64,000 bases of DNA. Origin: Spirosoma sordidisoli (GTDB lineage Bacteria; Bacteroidota; Bacteroidia; Cytophagales; Spirosomataceae). The stretch is from assembly GCF_004138325.1 (NCBI RefSeq), contig NZ_SBLB01000006.1, forward strand, positions 489,295 to 553,294. The letters are read 5' to 3'. The position numbers and the translations under genes were made by a program. The notes under the pieces are model-generated. The model was not told where the DNA came from. It saw only the letters and a program-made list of their open reading frames with translations, and searched no databases. Of this stretch, positions 1-8,613 are shown one piece after another (the stretch's first letter is position 1; every line of letters begins with the position of its first letter).

Positions 1-1066
1 TGTACAGATTGAGCGGCACGCCAAACCGCTCCTGCGAGTAGGGCAGCGTGAGCCACAGTTCCTGGTCCGCGCCGAGCCGTTTGTCGGTCTCGAGCAGCGT
101 GATCAGATCCCCGAATACGCTGGCTACGTTGGCCCGGTTCACCTCATCGATGAGCAGATAATGGGCCGGGGCCCGTTGCAGGCGCTGCCGACGGTTGTCG
201 GGCGTATCGTTCAGGCAGTCGGCCAGCGTAGCGTAGCCAGCCTGCTGAATAGCCGACAGACAGGCTTTGTAAAAAATACCCTTCCGGATCCGGTAGCTGA
301 TCTGCGAACCAACAATTTCGGGCCGGATACCTTCGATGAACTCTTCGTAGCTGTACGACGGATGAAAGGTGATCAGGCTCGACGTCCCCCTCTCCAGATA
401 CGGTTGCAGGGCAAACGTTTTGCCGGTGCCGGGCGGACCGAACAGAATCAGGTTATGGGGCTGGCGGCTGCGCTGATCATCCGGTTCATAAGCCGGTTCC
501 GGCTCTTCGACCGCCTGGCCATTCAGCATCCGTTCGCCCAGGGTCGGGTCGTCGGCCAGCCGGAGCAGGTCGCTGAGCTGCGCTTCGTCTTCGGCCGCGA
601 TGTAGATGTCGGGATTGTGCCGAACGGCGTGGGGGCCGCGTTTGCTGGTTTCAACGAGTTCGAGCAGGCAGTCTTCCCAGCAGGTCCGCAACGTCGGGTT
701 AGTAATTAGATGTACGTTAGACTGGCCGACAATTACGGCCAGATAGTCCGACTTTTCGGTCAGCGGCTCAAACACCAGCTCTTCGATGCGTTTGAGCCGA
801 TCGCGACACGACTTCTTAACGGTCAGGTGGTATTCTACCTCGCCCCGGCGGGGTTTCTGGATACGCAGTGCCTGAAAAAAGTTGACGTCGGCCGAGATAG
901 CCGCCTTCTCGCGCCGAACCGAAAAAGCCAGTCGCGCATCGCCGTTGGGCAGGTTGACAATATCGATCAGGTCCTTCAGCAACCCGAAGAACCGACGTAC
1001 GGCTTCGGGATGCCCGATGTCGCGGATGCGGTCAATAAGGGCCTGCTGTTGGGTTTCGGCGATCAT
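1..1066 (-). CDS. McrB-like AAA+ GTPase/ATPase, 3' part cut by window edge
   Basis: An AAA+ motor of the McrB type, the NTP-driven half of modification-dependent restriction systems. The 355 visible residues start at the ATG at 1066 and run off the left edge. Residues 1-200 form an N-terminal region with no motif I recognise, probably the target-binding part. Walker A is GPPGTGKT (residues 210-217) and Walker B is LLIDEVNR (304-311), followed by a segment ending LLETDKR, which is typical of McrB rather than of other AAA proteins. A partner McrC nuclease would be expected further left, outside the window. The family call is good. The role in restriction is an inference, because some McrB-like ATPases work with other partners. 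Confidence 0.85.
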   Translation of the reverse strand, partial: MIAETQQQALIDRIRDIGHPEAVRRFFGLLKDLIDIVNLPNGDARLAFSVRREKAAISADVNFFQALRIQKPRRGEVEYHLTVKKSCRDRLKRIEELVFEPLTEKSDYLAVIVGQSNVHLITNPTLRTCWEDCLLELVETSKRGPHAVRHNPDIYIAAEDEAQLSDLLRLADDPTLGERMLNGQAVEEPEPAYEPDDQRSRQPHNLILFGPPGTGKTFALQPYLERGTSSLITFHPSYSYEEFIEGIRPEIVGSQISYRIRKGIFYKACLSAIQQAGYATLADCLNDTPDNRRQRLQRAPAHYLLIDEVNRANVASVFGDLITLLETDKRLGADQELWLTLPYSQERFGVPLNLY

Positions 1067-1162
1067 ATGCGGTCAGAATTGCGAAACTACGACTTTTCAA
1101 CGTGTCAATATTGATTAACCTATGTGTTCAATGTACTTTTACCTACGCTTTTCCAACGAAAT

Positions 1163-2032
1163 ATGCCCCCTAAATCTATACAAACCCTGGTTTGCCTGCT
1201 CGGTTTACTCATCGGGCTTTTGGCCTGTAAAAAAGACCCTTCTCCACAGTCCGAAACCTGCCGCCTGACCAGCACTAGTGACCAGCTCATAGAAAGCAAC
1301 GGCACCCTGACCGACCTGGTGTCGCGCACCTTTGCTTATACCAACGGCACCCTGACCGAAATAACCGAACAGTCGACCACCGTACAGGGTCGTTTTCTAC
1401 TGGAACGGAGCAACGGCCGGGTCGAGCGCATCAGCCGGGGTACTAACGACGTACTGGCGCTGACCTACGCGGCAACGGCTACGCAACCGCTCAGTGCCAC
1501 CTTTAGCCGCAATGGGGTATCCTATTCAACCTTCGATATGACGTATACGGGAGCGGGGATGCTACAGCGTCTCACCGAGCGCCGGCAGGTGTTGCCCAAC
1601 AATTCGCTCACCCTCGAACGGAGCTATACGTTCACCTACGATCAGGCCGGCAACCTGATTACGGAACGCAACCGCTCTACATTAGTTGGCGGGGCCACGC
1701 CCGAGCAGGAAACAGATTATACGACCGGCCCGAATGCGTCGCCCTACAATTACCTTCCCGAACGGGCGGTGCTGACGCTCATCGCCATGACCCTGGGGGC
1801 CGAGTCGGCACCGGGTCGGTTCTGGCACCTGAAAACACCGGCAGAATACAAGCTGTACAGCCTAACCAACGGCGTTCGGGGTAGTCTGCGCGAATCGGCT
1901 ACCAATGCACCCACCTACGATAACGCGGGCAAGCTCCTGGTGCAGGAACAAACGTCGCTGCTGTACCAGGCCAACAATCCGAATCCGATTACCCGAAAAA
2001 ACCGCCAGGCCTACACCTACGCCTGCGAGTAG
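1163..2032 (+). CDS. Secreted lipoprotein with YD-like repeats, function unknown
   Basis: A lipoprotein of 289 residues. I use the ATG at 1163, because it gives a normal signal peptide (MPPKSIQTLVCLL) ending in the lipobox LLAC followed by KK, whereas an in-frame codon at 1124 would add 13 unrelated residues. The mature part contains several stretches of the type FAYTNGTLTEI and YTFTYDQAGNLI, resembling the short YD/RHS-like or DUF4595 beta-strand repeats common in Bacteroidota lipoproteins. It is likely anchored in a membrane facing the periplasm or outside. Its neighbours give no hint of role. Divergent from the McrB-like gene. Confidence 0.7.
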   Translation: MPPKSIQTLVCLLGLLIGLLACKKDPSPQSETCRLTSTSDQLIESNGTLTDLVSRTFAYTNGTLTEITEQSTTVQGRFLLERSNGRVERISRGTNDVLALTYAATATQPLSATFSRNGVSYSTFDMTYTGAGMLQRLTERRQVLPNNSLTLERSYTFTYDQAGNLITERNRSTLVGGATPEQETDYTTGPNASPYNYLPERAVLTLIAMTLGAESAPGRFWHLKTPAEYKLYSLTNGVRGSLRESATNAPTYDNAGKLLVQEQTSLLYQANNPNPITRKNRQAYTYACE

Positions 2033-2042
2033 ACAGCTTCAG

Positions 2043-2096
2043 GCCAACTAGCTTCCGATACTGACCACGTCGGCGAAGACACCCGCAGCCGTCACT
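2043..2096. repeat. Displaced copy of the thrA 3' end (direct repeat, left copy)
   Basis: This 54-bp stretch matches the last part of thrA (2710-2763) at 51 of 54 positions in the same orientation. Read on the minus strand it still encodes VTAAGVFADVVSIGS, but then stops early (TAG instead of TAT). It lies directly beyond the PIN-like gene, whose stop codon falls inside it. The two copies bracket the toxin-antitoxin pair at a spacing of 667 bp. Confidence 0.9.
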
Positions 2097-2445
2097 CGTG
2101 AACGATAAAGTCTTCGTTTGTTAGTTCAATGAACGTGTGCTGCGCAAACAAGGTATCTATTGCCGCTATTGTTTGCCGAAAGAGGTCGAGCAACCTCCGA
2201 TTCTTTATATTACCGGTGGTTACTAACAGCAGTTGGGGCGGCTTTTTGAAGAGCAAATAACTATCCTGAAAGTCGGTGTCTTTCGTGATTACAATTCGAT
2301 TTTGGCGAGTTGCCAGTTCACGAATGACGCTATCGCTGGTTTCATCTTTATCAGGCAGATCGTCTGTATGAATCACATCGTAGCCTTTCTCCCGCAGCAC
2401 GTCGGCCAGCAAATACGGCAGTTGCGCATCTACCAGATAGATCAT
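2092..2445 (-). CDS. PIN-like (DUF5615) putative toxin nuclease
   Basis: A 117-residue protein of the DUF5615/Mut7-C-like branch of the PIN nuclease fold, which usually acts as the toxin half of a toxin-antitoxin pair. The start MIYLVDAQLP carries the first acidic residue of the fold (D6). A second acidic cluster is in VITKDTDFQD. The upstream ATG at 2502 is rejected because the ATG at 2445 overlaps the stop codon of the DUF433 gene by four bases (ATGA), the classical sign of translational coupling. The stop codon lies in the duplicated thrA segment. RNA cleavage is presumed from the fold and has not been shown for all members. Confidence 0.8.
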   Translation of the reverse strand: MIYLVDAQLPYLLADVLREKGYDVIHTDDLPDKDETSDSVIRELATRQNRIVITKDTDFQDSYLLFKKPPQLLLVTTGNIKNRRLLDLFRQTIAAIDTLFAQHTFIELTNEDFIVHE

Positions 2446-2678
2446 GCCAGCACTCGATGAATGCTCTTGATGCGTGTCAGCCGGCTTGCGTATACTAAGC
2501 ACGCCCGAATATCGTCTTCTTCCAGCGATGGATAATCAGCCAGAATTTCGGACTGAGTCATGCCCGCCGACAGCAGGTCCAGAATCAGCTCAACAGGATA
2601 CCGTTTGTTACGGATCGTTGGCTTTCCATGACAAATCTCCGGATTGAGCGTTATTCGCTGAAGCAGCTCATTTTCCAT
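2442..2678 (-). CDS. DUF433 family antitoxin
   Basis: A 78-residue DUF433 protein, the usual first gene and antitoxin of DUF433/DUF5615 pairs (VapB45-like). It shows the family pattern RITLNPEICHGKPTIRNKRYPV and a helix-turn-helix-like segment AGMTQSEILADYPSLEEDDI. It is expected to bind the PIN-like protein and probably its own promoter. It lies 27 bp downstream of the thrA stop and overlaps the toxin gene by four bases. It may be co-transcribed with thrA or use its own promoter in the short gap. No clear TAnnTTTG box was seen there. Confidence 0.85.
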   Translation of the reverse strand: MENELLQRITLNPEICHGKPTIRNKRYPVELILDLLSAGMTQSEILADYPSLEEDDIRACLVYASRLTRIKSIHRVLA

Positions 2679-2705
2679 GCTATCTTTTTTTATCGATAAC
2701 GCAAG

Positions 2706-5162
2706 TTACGCCAAATAGCTTCCGATACTGACCACATCGGCGAAGACGCCCGCAGCCGTCACTTCGGCGCCGGCACCGGGGCCTTTTACGACCAGCGGCC
2801 GCTCTTTGTAGCGCTCGGTGGTGAACGACACAATATTGTCGGCGCCGGTCAGCTGATAGAACGGATGCTCCGGCCCTACCGACCGCAGCTCGATAACGGC
2901 TTTGTTGTTCTCGAAGGCCGCCACGAAACGCAGTTTCTCGCCCCGCGCTTCGGCCTGGGTCAGCAGGTTTTCGAAATAGTCGTTGTTGCGCTCCAGCTCC
3001 TCGAAAAAGGCCGGAATGGTAGGCGCATCCAGACAGGCTTTCGGCAGCAGGTTGTTGATCGTAACGTCGTCGGGTTCCAGCGGGAAACCAGCCTCCCGGG
3101 CCAGAATCAGGATTTTCCGAGCTACGTCCTGCCCGCTCAGATCGTCGCGGGGGTCGGGTTCGGTATAGCCTTTCTCTTTCGCTTCGCGCACCACATCGGC
3201 AAACGACAACCCGGGCCGGAAGGTGTTGAAAATAAACGACAGCGTACCCGACAGGATGGCTTCGATTTTCAGAAACCGGTCACCGGCCGTCATCAGCCCC
3301 TGAACGGTGTTGATGATGGGCAGACCCGCGCCAACATTGGTTTCGTAGAGAAACTTCACGCCCCGGTTCAGGGCCGTGCGCTGGAGCCGCCGGTACTCGC
3401 TATACGGCCCCGAGTTGGCCACTTTATTGGGCGTTACGACCGATATGTTGGCGTCGAGCAGCGATTCGTAGTGCTGAACAATGTCTTTGTCTGAGGTGCA
3501 GTCGATGAAGACCGAGTTGGGGAGATTGTAATCCTTTATTTTCTCGATGAAGGCGGGCAGTGAGGTCGTTACGCCGTCGGTAAGCTGCCGTTCGTGCCAC
3601 TCGTCGAGCTCGAGTCCTTTGACGTCGAGCAGCATCTTTTTGGTATTGGCTACGCCAACGACGCAGATTCTGAGCAGTTTCTCCTGCCTCAGGTAATCGG
3701 TCTGCGCGTGAATCTGGTTCAGCAGCGCTTTCCCGATCAGGCCCGTGCCGACCATGAACAGGTTCAGCATGCGGGCTTCGGACTGGAAGAAAATATTGTG
3801 CAGGGCGTTGAGGGCTTTGGACAGGTTGTTCTTGTTGATCACGACCGAAATATTGATCTCCGACGATCCCTGCGCTACGGCCACGATATTGACCCCGTTT
3901 TTACCCAGCACCGAAAAAAGCTTACCCGCAATACCCGACGACTTCCGCATTCCTTCACCCACGGTGGCAATGACCGACAGCTCGCGCTCGATGGCGATGC
4001 TGTCGATATGGCCGTGCGCAATCTCGGTGGCAAATTCAGTGTCCAGAATCTGTTTGACCTGCTCGGCTCCGCGCGGGTCGATGGCGAAGCAGATCGAGTG
4101 TTCCGACGAGGCCTGCGAAATCAGAATAACGCTGATCTTATGGGTGGCCAGAATCCCGAACAGCTTGGCCGATACACCCGCCACGCCAATCATGCCCGAG
4201 CCCTGTACGTTGACCAGCGCAATATCATCGATGCTCGAAATACCCGTAATGGTGTACTGACGCCGTTCGGCCGTGCGACTGACCACCGTGCCTTCGTGCT
4301 CGGGATTAAACGTGTTGAGCACCCGGATCGGGATGTTGCGCGCAAAAGCCGGTTGCAGGCTGGGCGGATAAATCACCTTGGCCCCGAAATGGCTCAGCTC
4401 CATGGCTTCGGCGTAGGTGATGGTGGGTATGTTGAACGCGTTCGGCACCTTGCGCGGATCGGCGGTCATCATGCCGTCAACGTCGGTCCAGATATCGATG
4501 AGGATGGCGTTCAGCGCGGCTCCGATGATGCTGGCCGTATAGTCAGACCCGCCCCGGCCCAGCGTGGTGGTTTCGTTTTTCTCCGTCGACCCGATAAAGC
4601 CGGTGACCAGCTGAATGTCGGTGGTTTTGGCGAAGTGATCCTGAATGAGCTGATTGGTCAGCGTGTAGTTTACCTCGGCCTGGCCAAACTGCGCGTCGGT
4701 TTTGATGACCGTGCGGGCGTCCAGAAACTGCGCCGGTACCCCGCGGCTTTTCAGCGCTTCGGCAATGACGGTGGTCGACAGACGCTCGCCAAAACTGGTG
4801 ATCAGGTCGTGCGTCCGCAGCGTCAGTTCCCGAATCAGCGAAACGCCCCGCAGCAGATCTTCCAGCTCATTGATGATACCGCGAACATGGGCAAACACTT
4901 TACCCTGTTCCTTAACTGGAATCAGCGCTTTCACTACATTGAAATGCCGGTCTTCGATGCGCCGAACCAGCTCCATATAGTCCGTATCGCCGGTAGTGGC
5001 CATCCGGCCAATCTCGATAAGCTGGTTGGTGACACCCCCCATAGCCGAGAAGACAACCGCAATCGAATTGCCCTGCTGGCGGTGCTGTTCAATAATCTGA
5101 AGAACCTGTTTGATGCTCTCGACCGAGCCAACCGACGTACCGCCGAACTTGAGAACCTGCAT
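2706..5162 (-). CDS. thrA: Bifunctional aspartokinase / homoserine dehydrogenase
   Basis: An 818-residue fused enzyme for two steps from aspartate to threonine and methionine: phosphorylation of aspartate and reduction of aspartate semialdehyde to homoserine. The N-terminal kinase begins with MQVLKFGGTSVGS, the lysine/glycine motif of aspartokinases, and includes TLGRGGSDYTA around residue 205. Two ACT regulatory domains follow (about 310-460), suggesting feedback control. The homoserine dehydrogenase starts near 465 (LFMVGTGLIGKALL, NAD(P)-binding) and includes ILSGTLSFIFN. Full length compared with Escherichia coli ThrA. The usual downstream genes thrB and thrC are absent here; a toxin-antitoxin pair occupies the site. 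Confidence 0.97.
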   Translation of the reverse strand: MQVLKFGGTSVGSVESIKQVLQIIEQHRQQGNSIAVVFSAMGGVTNQLIEIGRMATTGDTDYMELVRRIEDRHFNVVKALIPVKEQGKVFAHVRGIINELEDLLRGVSLIRELTLRTHDLITSFGERLSTTVIAEALKSRGVPAQFLDARTVIKTDAQFGQAEVNYTLTNQLIQDHFAKTTDIQLVTGFIGSTEKNETTTLGRGGSDYTASIIGAALNAILIDIWTDVDGMMTADPRKVPNAFNIPTITYAEAMELSHFGAKVIYPPSLQPAFARNIPIRVLNTFNPEHEGTVVSRTAERRQYTITGISSIDDIALVNVQGSGMIGVAGVSAKLFGILATHKISVILISQASSEHSICFAIDPRGAEQVKQILDTEFATEIAHGHIDSIAIERELSVIATVGEGMRKSSGIAGKLFSVLGKNGVNIVAVAQGSSEINISVVINKNNLSKALNALHNIFFQSEARMLNLFMVGTGLIGKALLNQIHAQTDYLRQEKLLRICVVGVANTKKMLLDVKGLELDEWHERQLTDGVTTSLPAFIEKIKDYNLPNSVFIDCTSDKDIVQHYESLLDANISVVTPNKVANSGPYSEYRRLQRTALNRGVKFLYETNVGAGLPIINTVQGLMTAGDRFLKIEAILSGTLSFIFNTFRPGLSFADVVREAKEKGYTEPDPRDDLSGQDVARKILILAREAGFPLEPDDVTINNLLPKACLDAPTIPAFFEELERNNDYFENLLTQAEARGEKLRFVAAFENNKAVIELRSVGPEHPFYQLTGADNIVSFTTERYKERPLVVKGPGAGAEVTAAGVFADVVSIGSYLA
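2710..2763. repeat. thrA 3' end (direct repeat, right copy)
   Basis: The functional copy of the 54-bp repeat described at 2043-2096. It codes for the last residues of ThrA (...VVSIGSYLA, stop at 2706-2708). The three differences from the left copy include the one that creates the early stop there. Confidence 0.9.
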
Positions 5163-5260
5163 TTTTTACAATGAGCGATTAAGTGATTGAGCGACTGAGC
5201 GATTCTGAATATCGCTGCTCACTAATTTCTGGAAGCCGTTGATGAGGGTAATTGGGGGAG

Positions 5261-5268
5261 CAAATATA
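5261..5268 (-). promoter_or_regulatory. Bacteroidota -7 element upstream of thrA
   Basis: On the minus strand the sequence is TATATTTG, an exact match to the TAnnTTTG element of the main Bacteroidota sigma factor. It would give a leader of about 90 bases before the thrA ATG at 5162. No clear -33 TTTG box is visible. Confidence 0.5.
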
Positions 5269-5310
5269 AGCAAAACTCCGGGCGGGCGGGTTGCCCAGCC
5301 GTGTACATGC

Positions 5311-5342
5311 AAAAACCCGGCCTGTTTTCGTAGCAGGCCGGG
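5311..5342 (-). terminator. Rho-independent terminator of the MFS gene
   Basis: A 9-bp perfect GC-rich stem (CCCGGCCTG at 5316-5324 with CAGGCCGGG at 5334-5342) is followed, on the minus strand, by five T residues. It lies 18 bp past the stop codon of the transporter at 5360 and separates it from the thrA promoter. Confidence 0.85.
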
Positions 5343-5359
5343 CTTATTGGCTCGTGGAG

Positions 5360-6661
5360 TCAGGCGCGGGCGGGCTGCATGGCCTGGGGCTGCTCGTCGT
5401 CTTCGTCGGTGGGCTGGTCCGCTTCGATGCGATCGGTATATTTTCGGGCATCGTCGGGCAGGCGCATCGTCCACCAGAGCACAACCAGCGAACTCAGCGC
5501 GCAAAAGATAAACGGAGCGATCATGCTTACCCCCGACAACAAACTGTTCACCAGCGCCGTCACGAAACTGGCCACTCCGCCCAGGGCCTGAATGTTACCG
5601 AACACCTCGCCCTGTCCGCCCCCTTCTTTGGTTACGACCGAAAGCATGGCCCCGATCAGGCCACCGATGAGCGATACCACTACGGCATCGATACCGGCAA
5701 TGATGTACAGCAGCGTTACCGACGACTCGGAGAACATGTAGCCGATCTGCAGCAGAATGCTGGTGCCTACGATGAAAAAAATAGCCTTGCGCTTATTGAT
5801 GCGGTGGACGATGTACTCGAAGAAAATGTAGTTGGAGATAAACGCCAGCAGACCGAAATACGTAAAGAAATAGGCCGTGTCGAGCGGACCCATGTTCAGA
5901 TCACTCTGGGTCAGAAAAGCCAGAAAAAACGCGTAATAACCGAAACCGAGGGTAGCCAGCATGTTCAGGATGAACAGCGGCTTGATACCCGGCACCTCTT
6001 TCTCCGACTCGTCGAGCTGGCGCCAGAGCGTAATGACTTTCAGCGCGTTGAGGGCTTTGGTGGCAATGGCTTTGAATTCGGGCTTCTCCTGACCGGCTTC
6101 GTCGTTGGTCTCTTTGAAGCAGAGGGCCAGCCCGATATTCAGCACCCCCAGCGCGGTCAGTACGATAACGGTTGGCATGGCATCGATACGGGCCTCGGGC
6201 GACAGGTACAGCAAAATAGCCGTTACCATACCCCCTACCGCCGAGCCGGCACCAACCATAAAACTCAGCACCCCCGACCAGTTCAGCAGTTTCTCTTTCG
6301 GCGCAATATCGGCCACCGCCGACCGCATCACAGCGTACAGACCGTTCGTGCCGCCTTTCATGGATCGGTTTACGATATATCCCCAGGATTTCAGCGGCCA
6401 CAGAAACAGGGTGGATATCAACGATGTAATCGTAACCGCAATCGCCACCGGCCGCCGACCGGCCTTGTCGGACCAGTGACCGATAGCCGGCGACAGCGCC
6501 AGCTGAATGCCCAGCATCAGCGCGGTTCCGCCCGTCAGCATCATCGGCTTCAGGGGCAGGGCCACTACGTATTTGGTGATCAGCGCACCCAGACCGTTGG
6601 CAGCAACGACATCAACAAAAACAATCGCAAAAATGAGCAGGAGTCGACGGTTTTTCAGCAT
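5360..6661 (-). CDS. Major facilitator superfamily transporter
   Basis: A 433-residue inner-membrane transporter with about 12 hydrophobic segments. The loop between segments 2 and 3 reads GHWSDKAGRRPV, the MFS motif A (GxLxDrxGrkp). This is the arrangement of TetA-like proton-driven exporters, but sugar or drug specificity cannot be read from the sequence. A charged central loop (about 195-225) divides the two halves. It stands alone between a terminator and a long 5' intergenic region. Confidence 0.85.
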   Translation of the reverse strand: MLKNRRLLLIFAIVFVDVVAANGLGALITKYVVALPLKPMMLTGGTALMLGIQLALSPAIGHWSDKAGRRPVAIAVTITSLISTLFLWPLKSWGYIVNRSMKGGTNGLYAVMRSAVADIAPKEKLLNWSGVLSFMVGAGSAVGGMVTAILLYLSPEARIDAMPTVIVLTALGVLNIGLALCFKETNDEAGQEKPEFKAIATKALNALKVITLWRQLDESEKEVPGIKPLFILNMLATLGFGYYAFFLAFLTQSDLNMGPLDTAYFFTYFGLLAFISNYIFFEYIVHRINKRKAIFFIVGTSILLQIGYMFSESSVTLLYIIAGIDAVVVSLIGGLIGAMLSVVTKEGGGQGEVFGNIQALGGVASFVTALVNSLLSGVSMIAPFIFCALSSLVVLWWTMRLPDDARKYTDRIEADQPTDEDDEQPQAMQPARA

Positions 6662-7051
6662 AATCAGGCAGTCGACTACCGGTAAAAACAGCCAACGCCA
6701 TACACTACTAATTGAGTAGGCTAATTGATTTGAAACATAGCTGTATTAATCCATATTTACCTAAAAGTTACATAAGTCATTCAGATAGTACCAGATTCGC
6801 TGCGTTCCCTGCCGCTTGCAGATAGGGACCCGTCTTCAAACAGGCCCTAAAACGACTACTTACCCGCCGGTGTGTATTTTTTTAAAATTTTTTCCCGCTT
6901 GTAAATCCGAAGTACAAACCCAGGCGTATGTACAGGTGCAGTCATAAGCTGGCTGATCTTCGTCCAGCCAATTCAGGTGTAGTTACACACGCCCTGGTAA
7001 TAACCGAACGTTGGTTTTTGGCCGTAGCCAGACCCGTTTTCGGTACATGGG
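6662..7051. other. Intergenic region between divergent genes, AT-rich
   Basis: This stretch separates the divergent MFS and ceramidase-like genes. It holds AT-rich patches (around 6720-6780 and 6870-6905) that may contain both promoters. I found no exact TAnnTTTG box and no convincing open reading frame. Confidence 0.5.
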
Positions 7052-7136
7052 ACTAACGTAATAGGGAAGTTAGTTTGAGGAGCCGGGTAACCGGCAGCGT
7101 ATTGAAAGGCATCGGGGTATCCCTGGTGCCTTTTTT
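7052..7136 (+). ncRNA. Structured leader or small RNA ending in a terminator
   Basis: Three hairpins stand in a row on the plus strand: ACTAAC (7052-7057) pairs with GTTAGT (7069-7074) around a GTAATAGGGAA loop; GCCGG (7082-7086) pairs with CCGGC (7091-7095) across a GTAA tetraloop; and 7105-7117 pairs with 7121-7133, followed by six T residues. The last is a textbook terminator. No gene on this strand lies upstream, so the transcript it ends must be short: either a small RNA or a 5' leader that controls the next gene by premature termination. I do not recognise a known riboswitch class. Confidence 0.45.
7105..7136 (+). terminator. Rho-independent terminator inside the leader of the ceramidase-like gene
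   Basis: A 13-bp stem with two G-T pairs and a three-base loop is followed by TTTTTT (7131-7136). It sits 63 bp before the chosen start at 7200, and it makes the in-frame ATG at 7137, which touches the T run, an unlikely start. Confidence 0.75.
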
Positions 7137-7199
7137 ATGTTTTCGGGTTCGCCAGTTTTTTTGTTGCTTGCGTCCCGGTTTCATTATCTGAAGGCTTCT

Positions 7200-8558
7200 A
7201 TGCGGGTTGTGCGTGTTATTCTGCGAATCATTCTGGGTCTGGTTCTGCTCGTGGTGTTTATACTGGCCATCGGCCTGGTTCCGGTCGATGATACGCCTTA
7301 CCGGCAGATGCCCTACTATACGCAGACCCGGCAGCGGCTGGCTCAGCTCCCTGCGCCCGCCCCGGCCAGAACCGCGATCCGGGCGGGCTGGGCCAAAGCC
7401 AACATTACCCCACCCTATACCACCCCCACCGGCGGCTACGGCGAACGGCGCGGCCGTCACTGGCGGGTGGTGAGCGACTCAATTTACGCCCGCGCCATCG
7501 TTCTCGATAACGGCAGCACCCGCGTGGCCGTTGTAGCGCTGGATCTGCTCATTACGCCCCCTACGGTAGTGGAACAGCTCAAAAAACGCTTACCCGAGGT
7601 TGGGCTGCGCTGGGAGAATATCTATACAGGGGCTATTCACTCCCACAACAGCGTAGGTGGCTGGGCACCGGGGCTGGTGGGTCAGTTGATCGCCGGGGGG
7701 TATGACGAAAAGCTGGTCGGCCGAATCACCGACGGTGTTCTTTCCGCCATTCGACAGGCGCAGGCCAGTCTGGCCCCCGTACAGATCGGCTACGGCCAGA
7801 CCGACGCCACGGACCATATCTACAACCGCATCGGTTTCTCGGGGCCAACGGGTCCGCTCGATGGGGCCATCCGGCTCGTGAAGCTGCAAAAAGCCGACGG
7901 CACCTCGGCCCTGCTGTGTTCCTTTGCGGGCCACGCGACCCTCTTCAACGGCGACAATGGCGATTACCTCAGCCGCGATTATCCGGGCTCCCTGGTCGAC
8001 CGGCTAGAGAAGAAAGCAGCCACGTTTGCCCTGTTTCTGGCCGGACCGGTCGGCAGTACGGGTCCGCAGGCCCGCGGCACCACCGATTTTCAGGAGATTC
8101 GCAATTATGCCGGCGATCTGGCGCTGCGGATCGAGCGTACCGTTCCTGCCATCCAGTCCCGCTCTGACTCGACGCTGGCGCTGCTAACACTCCCACTCGG
8201 TTTGCGCGAACCGCACCCCCGTATCATCGGCAACTGGCGCGTGCGGCCGTGGCTCTTCTACGCCCTCTACGGCGACTACCCATCCGACCTGAAAGCGCTG
8301 CGGATCGGCCCAACCGTACTCGTCAGCACCCCCTGCGATTTCTCGGGCGAACTGGCTGCGGAACTACAGCCCGTAGCCCGCCAGAAGGGTCTCAACCTGC
8401 TCGTTACCAGCTTCAACGGTGGCTACATCGGCTACGTCACGCCCGACCGGTATTACAACCGAACGACCTACGAAACCCGCGACATGAACTGGTTTGGCCC
8501 GTATAACGGCGACTACTTCAAAGAAATGATGACGGGACTGATCCAAAAAGCGGACTAA
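7200..8558 (+). CDS. Neutral/alkaline ceramidase-like hydrolase, membrane-anchored
   Basis: A 452-residue protein with the fold of the N-terminal domain of neutral/alkaline non-lysosomal ceramidases. It begins with a hydrophobic anchor (VRVILRIILGLVLLVVFILAI), so the catalytic part should be outside the inner membrane. Family-like stretches are AGWAKANITPP near the start, AIHSHNSVGGW (candidate metal-binding histidines) and SFAGHATLFNG. It is shorter than classical ceramidases and lacks their C-terminal domain, so the substrate may be a different amide or ester. I place the start at the ATG at 7200, after the terminator hairpin. Possible control by that leader is described there. Confidence 0.75.
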   Translation: MRVVRVILRIILGLVLLVVFILAIGLVPVDDTPYRQMPYYTQTRQRLAQLPAPAPARTAIRAGWAKANITPPYTTPTGGYGERRGRHWRVVSDSIYARAIVLDNGSTRVAVVALDLLITPPTVVEQLKKRLPEVGLRWENIYTGAIHSHNSVGGWAPGLVGQLIAGGYDEKLVGRITDGVLSAIRQAQASLAPVQIGYGQTDATDHIYNRIGFSGPTGPLDGAIRLVKLQKADGTSALLCSFAGHATLFNGDNGDYLSRDYPGSLVDRLEKKAATFALFLAGPVGSTGPQARGTTDFQEIRNYAGDLALRIERTVPAIQSRSDSTLALLTLPLGLREPHPRIIGNWRVRPWLFYALYGDYPSDLKALRIGPTVLVSTPCDFSGELAAELQPVARQKGLNLLVTSFNGGYIGYVTPDRYYNRTTYETRDMNWFGPYNGDYFKEMMTGLIQKAD

Positions 8559-8613
8559 CGAAGCCAACCGGTCAGCGAACCAATCCGTTGCTGGCCTTCA
8601 GACCAATAACCTT

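Noticed and set aside
161..1114. Two consecutive plus-strand open frames covering the McrB-like gene
   Set aside because: They are antisense to codons of the minus-strand ATPase, which has clear Walker motifs; the translated plus-strand proteins have no recognisable domain.
3594..5174. A 526-codon plus-strand frame opposite thrA
   Set aside because: Exact antisense of a highly conserved enzyme in a GC-rich genome, where stop codons are rare on the other strand.
5291..6685. A 464-codon plus-strand frame opposite the MFS gene
   Set aside because: Antisense shadow; rich in R, Q, H and G with no domain, while the minus strand gives a normal transporter.
7021..7136. Cobalamin riboswitch, suggested by GTAATAGGGAA
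   Set aside because: The other conserved parts of that aptamer are missing, and the downstream gene has no link to B12. Kept only as an unclassified structured leader.
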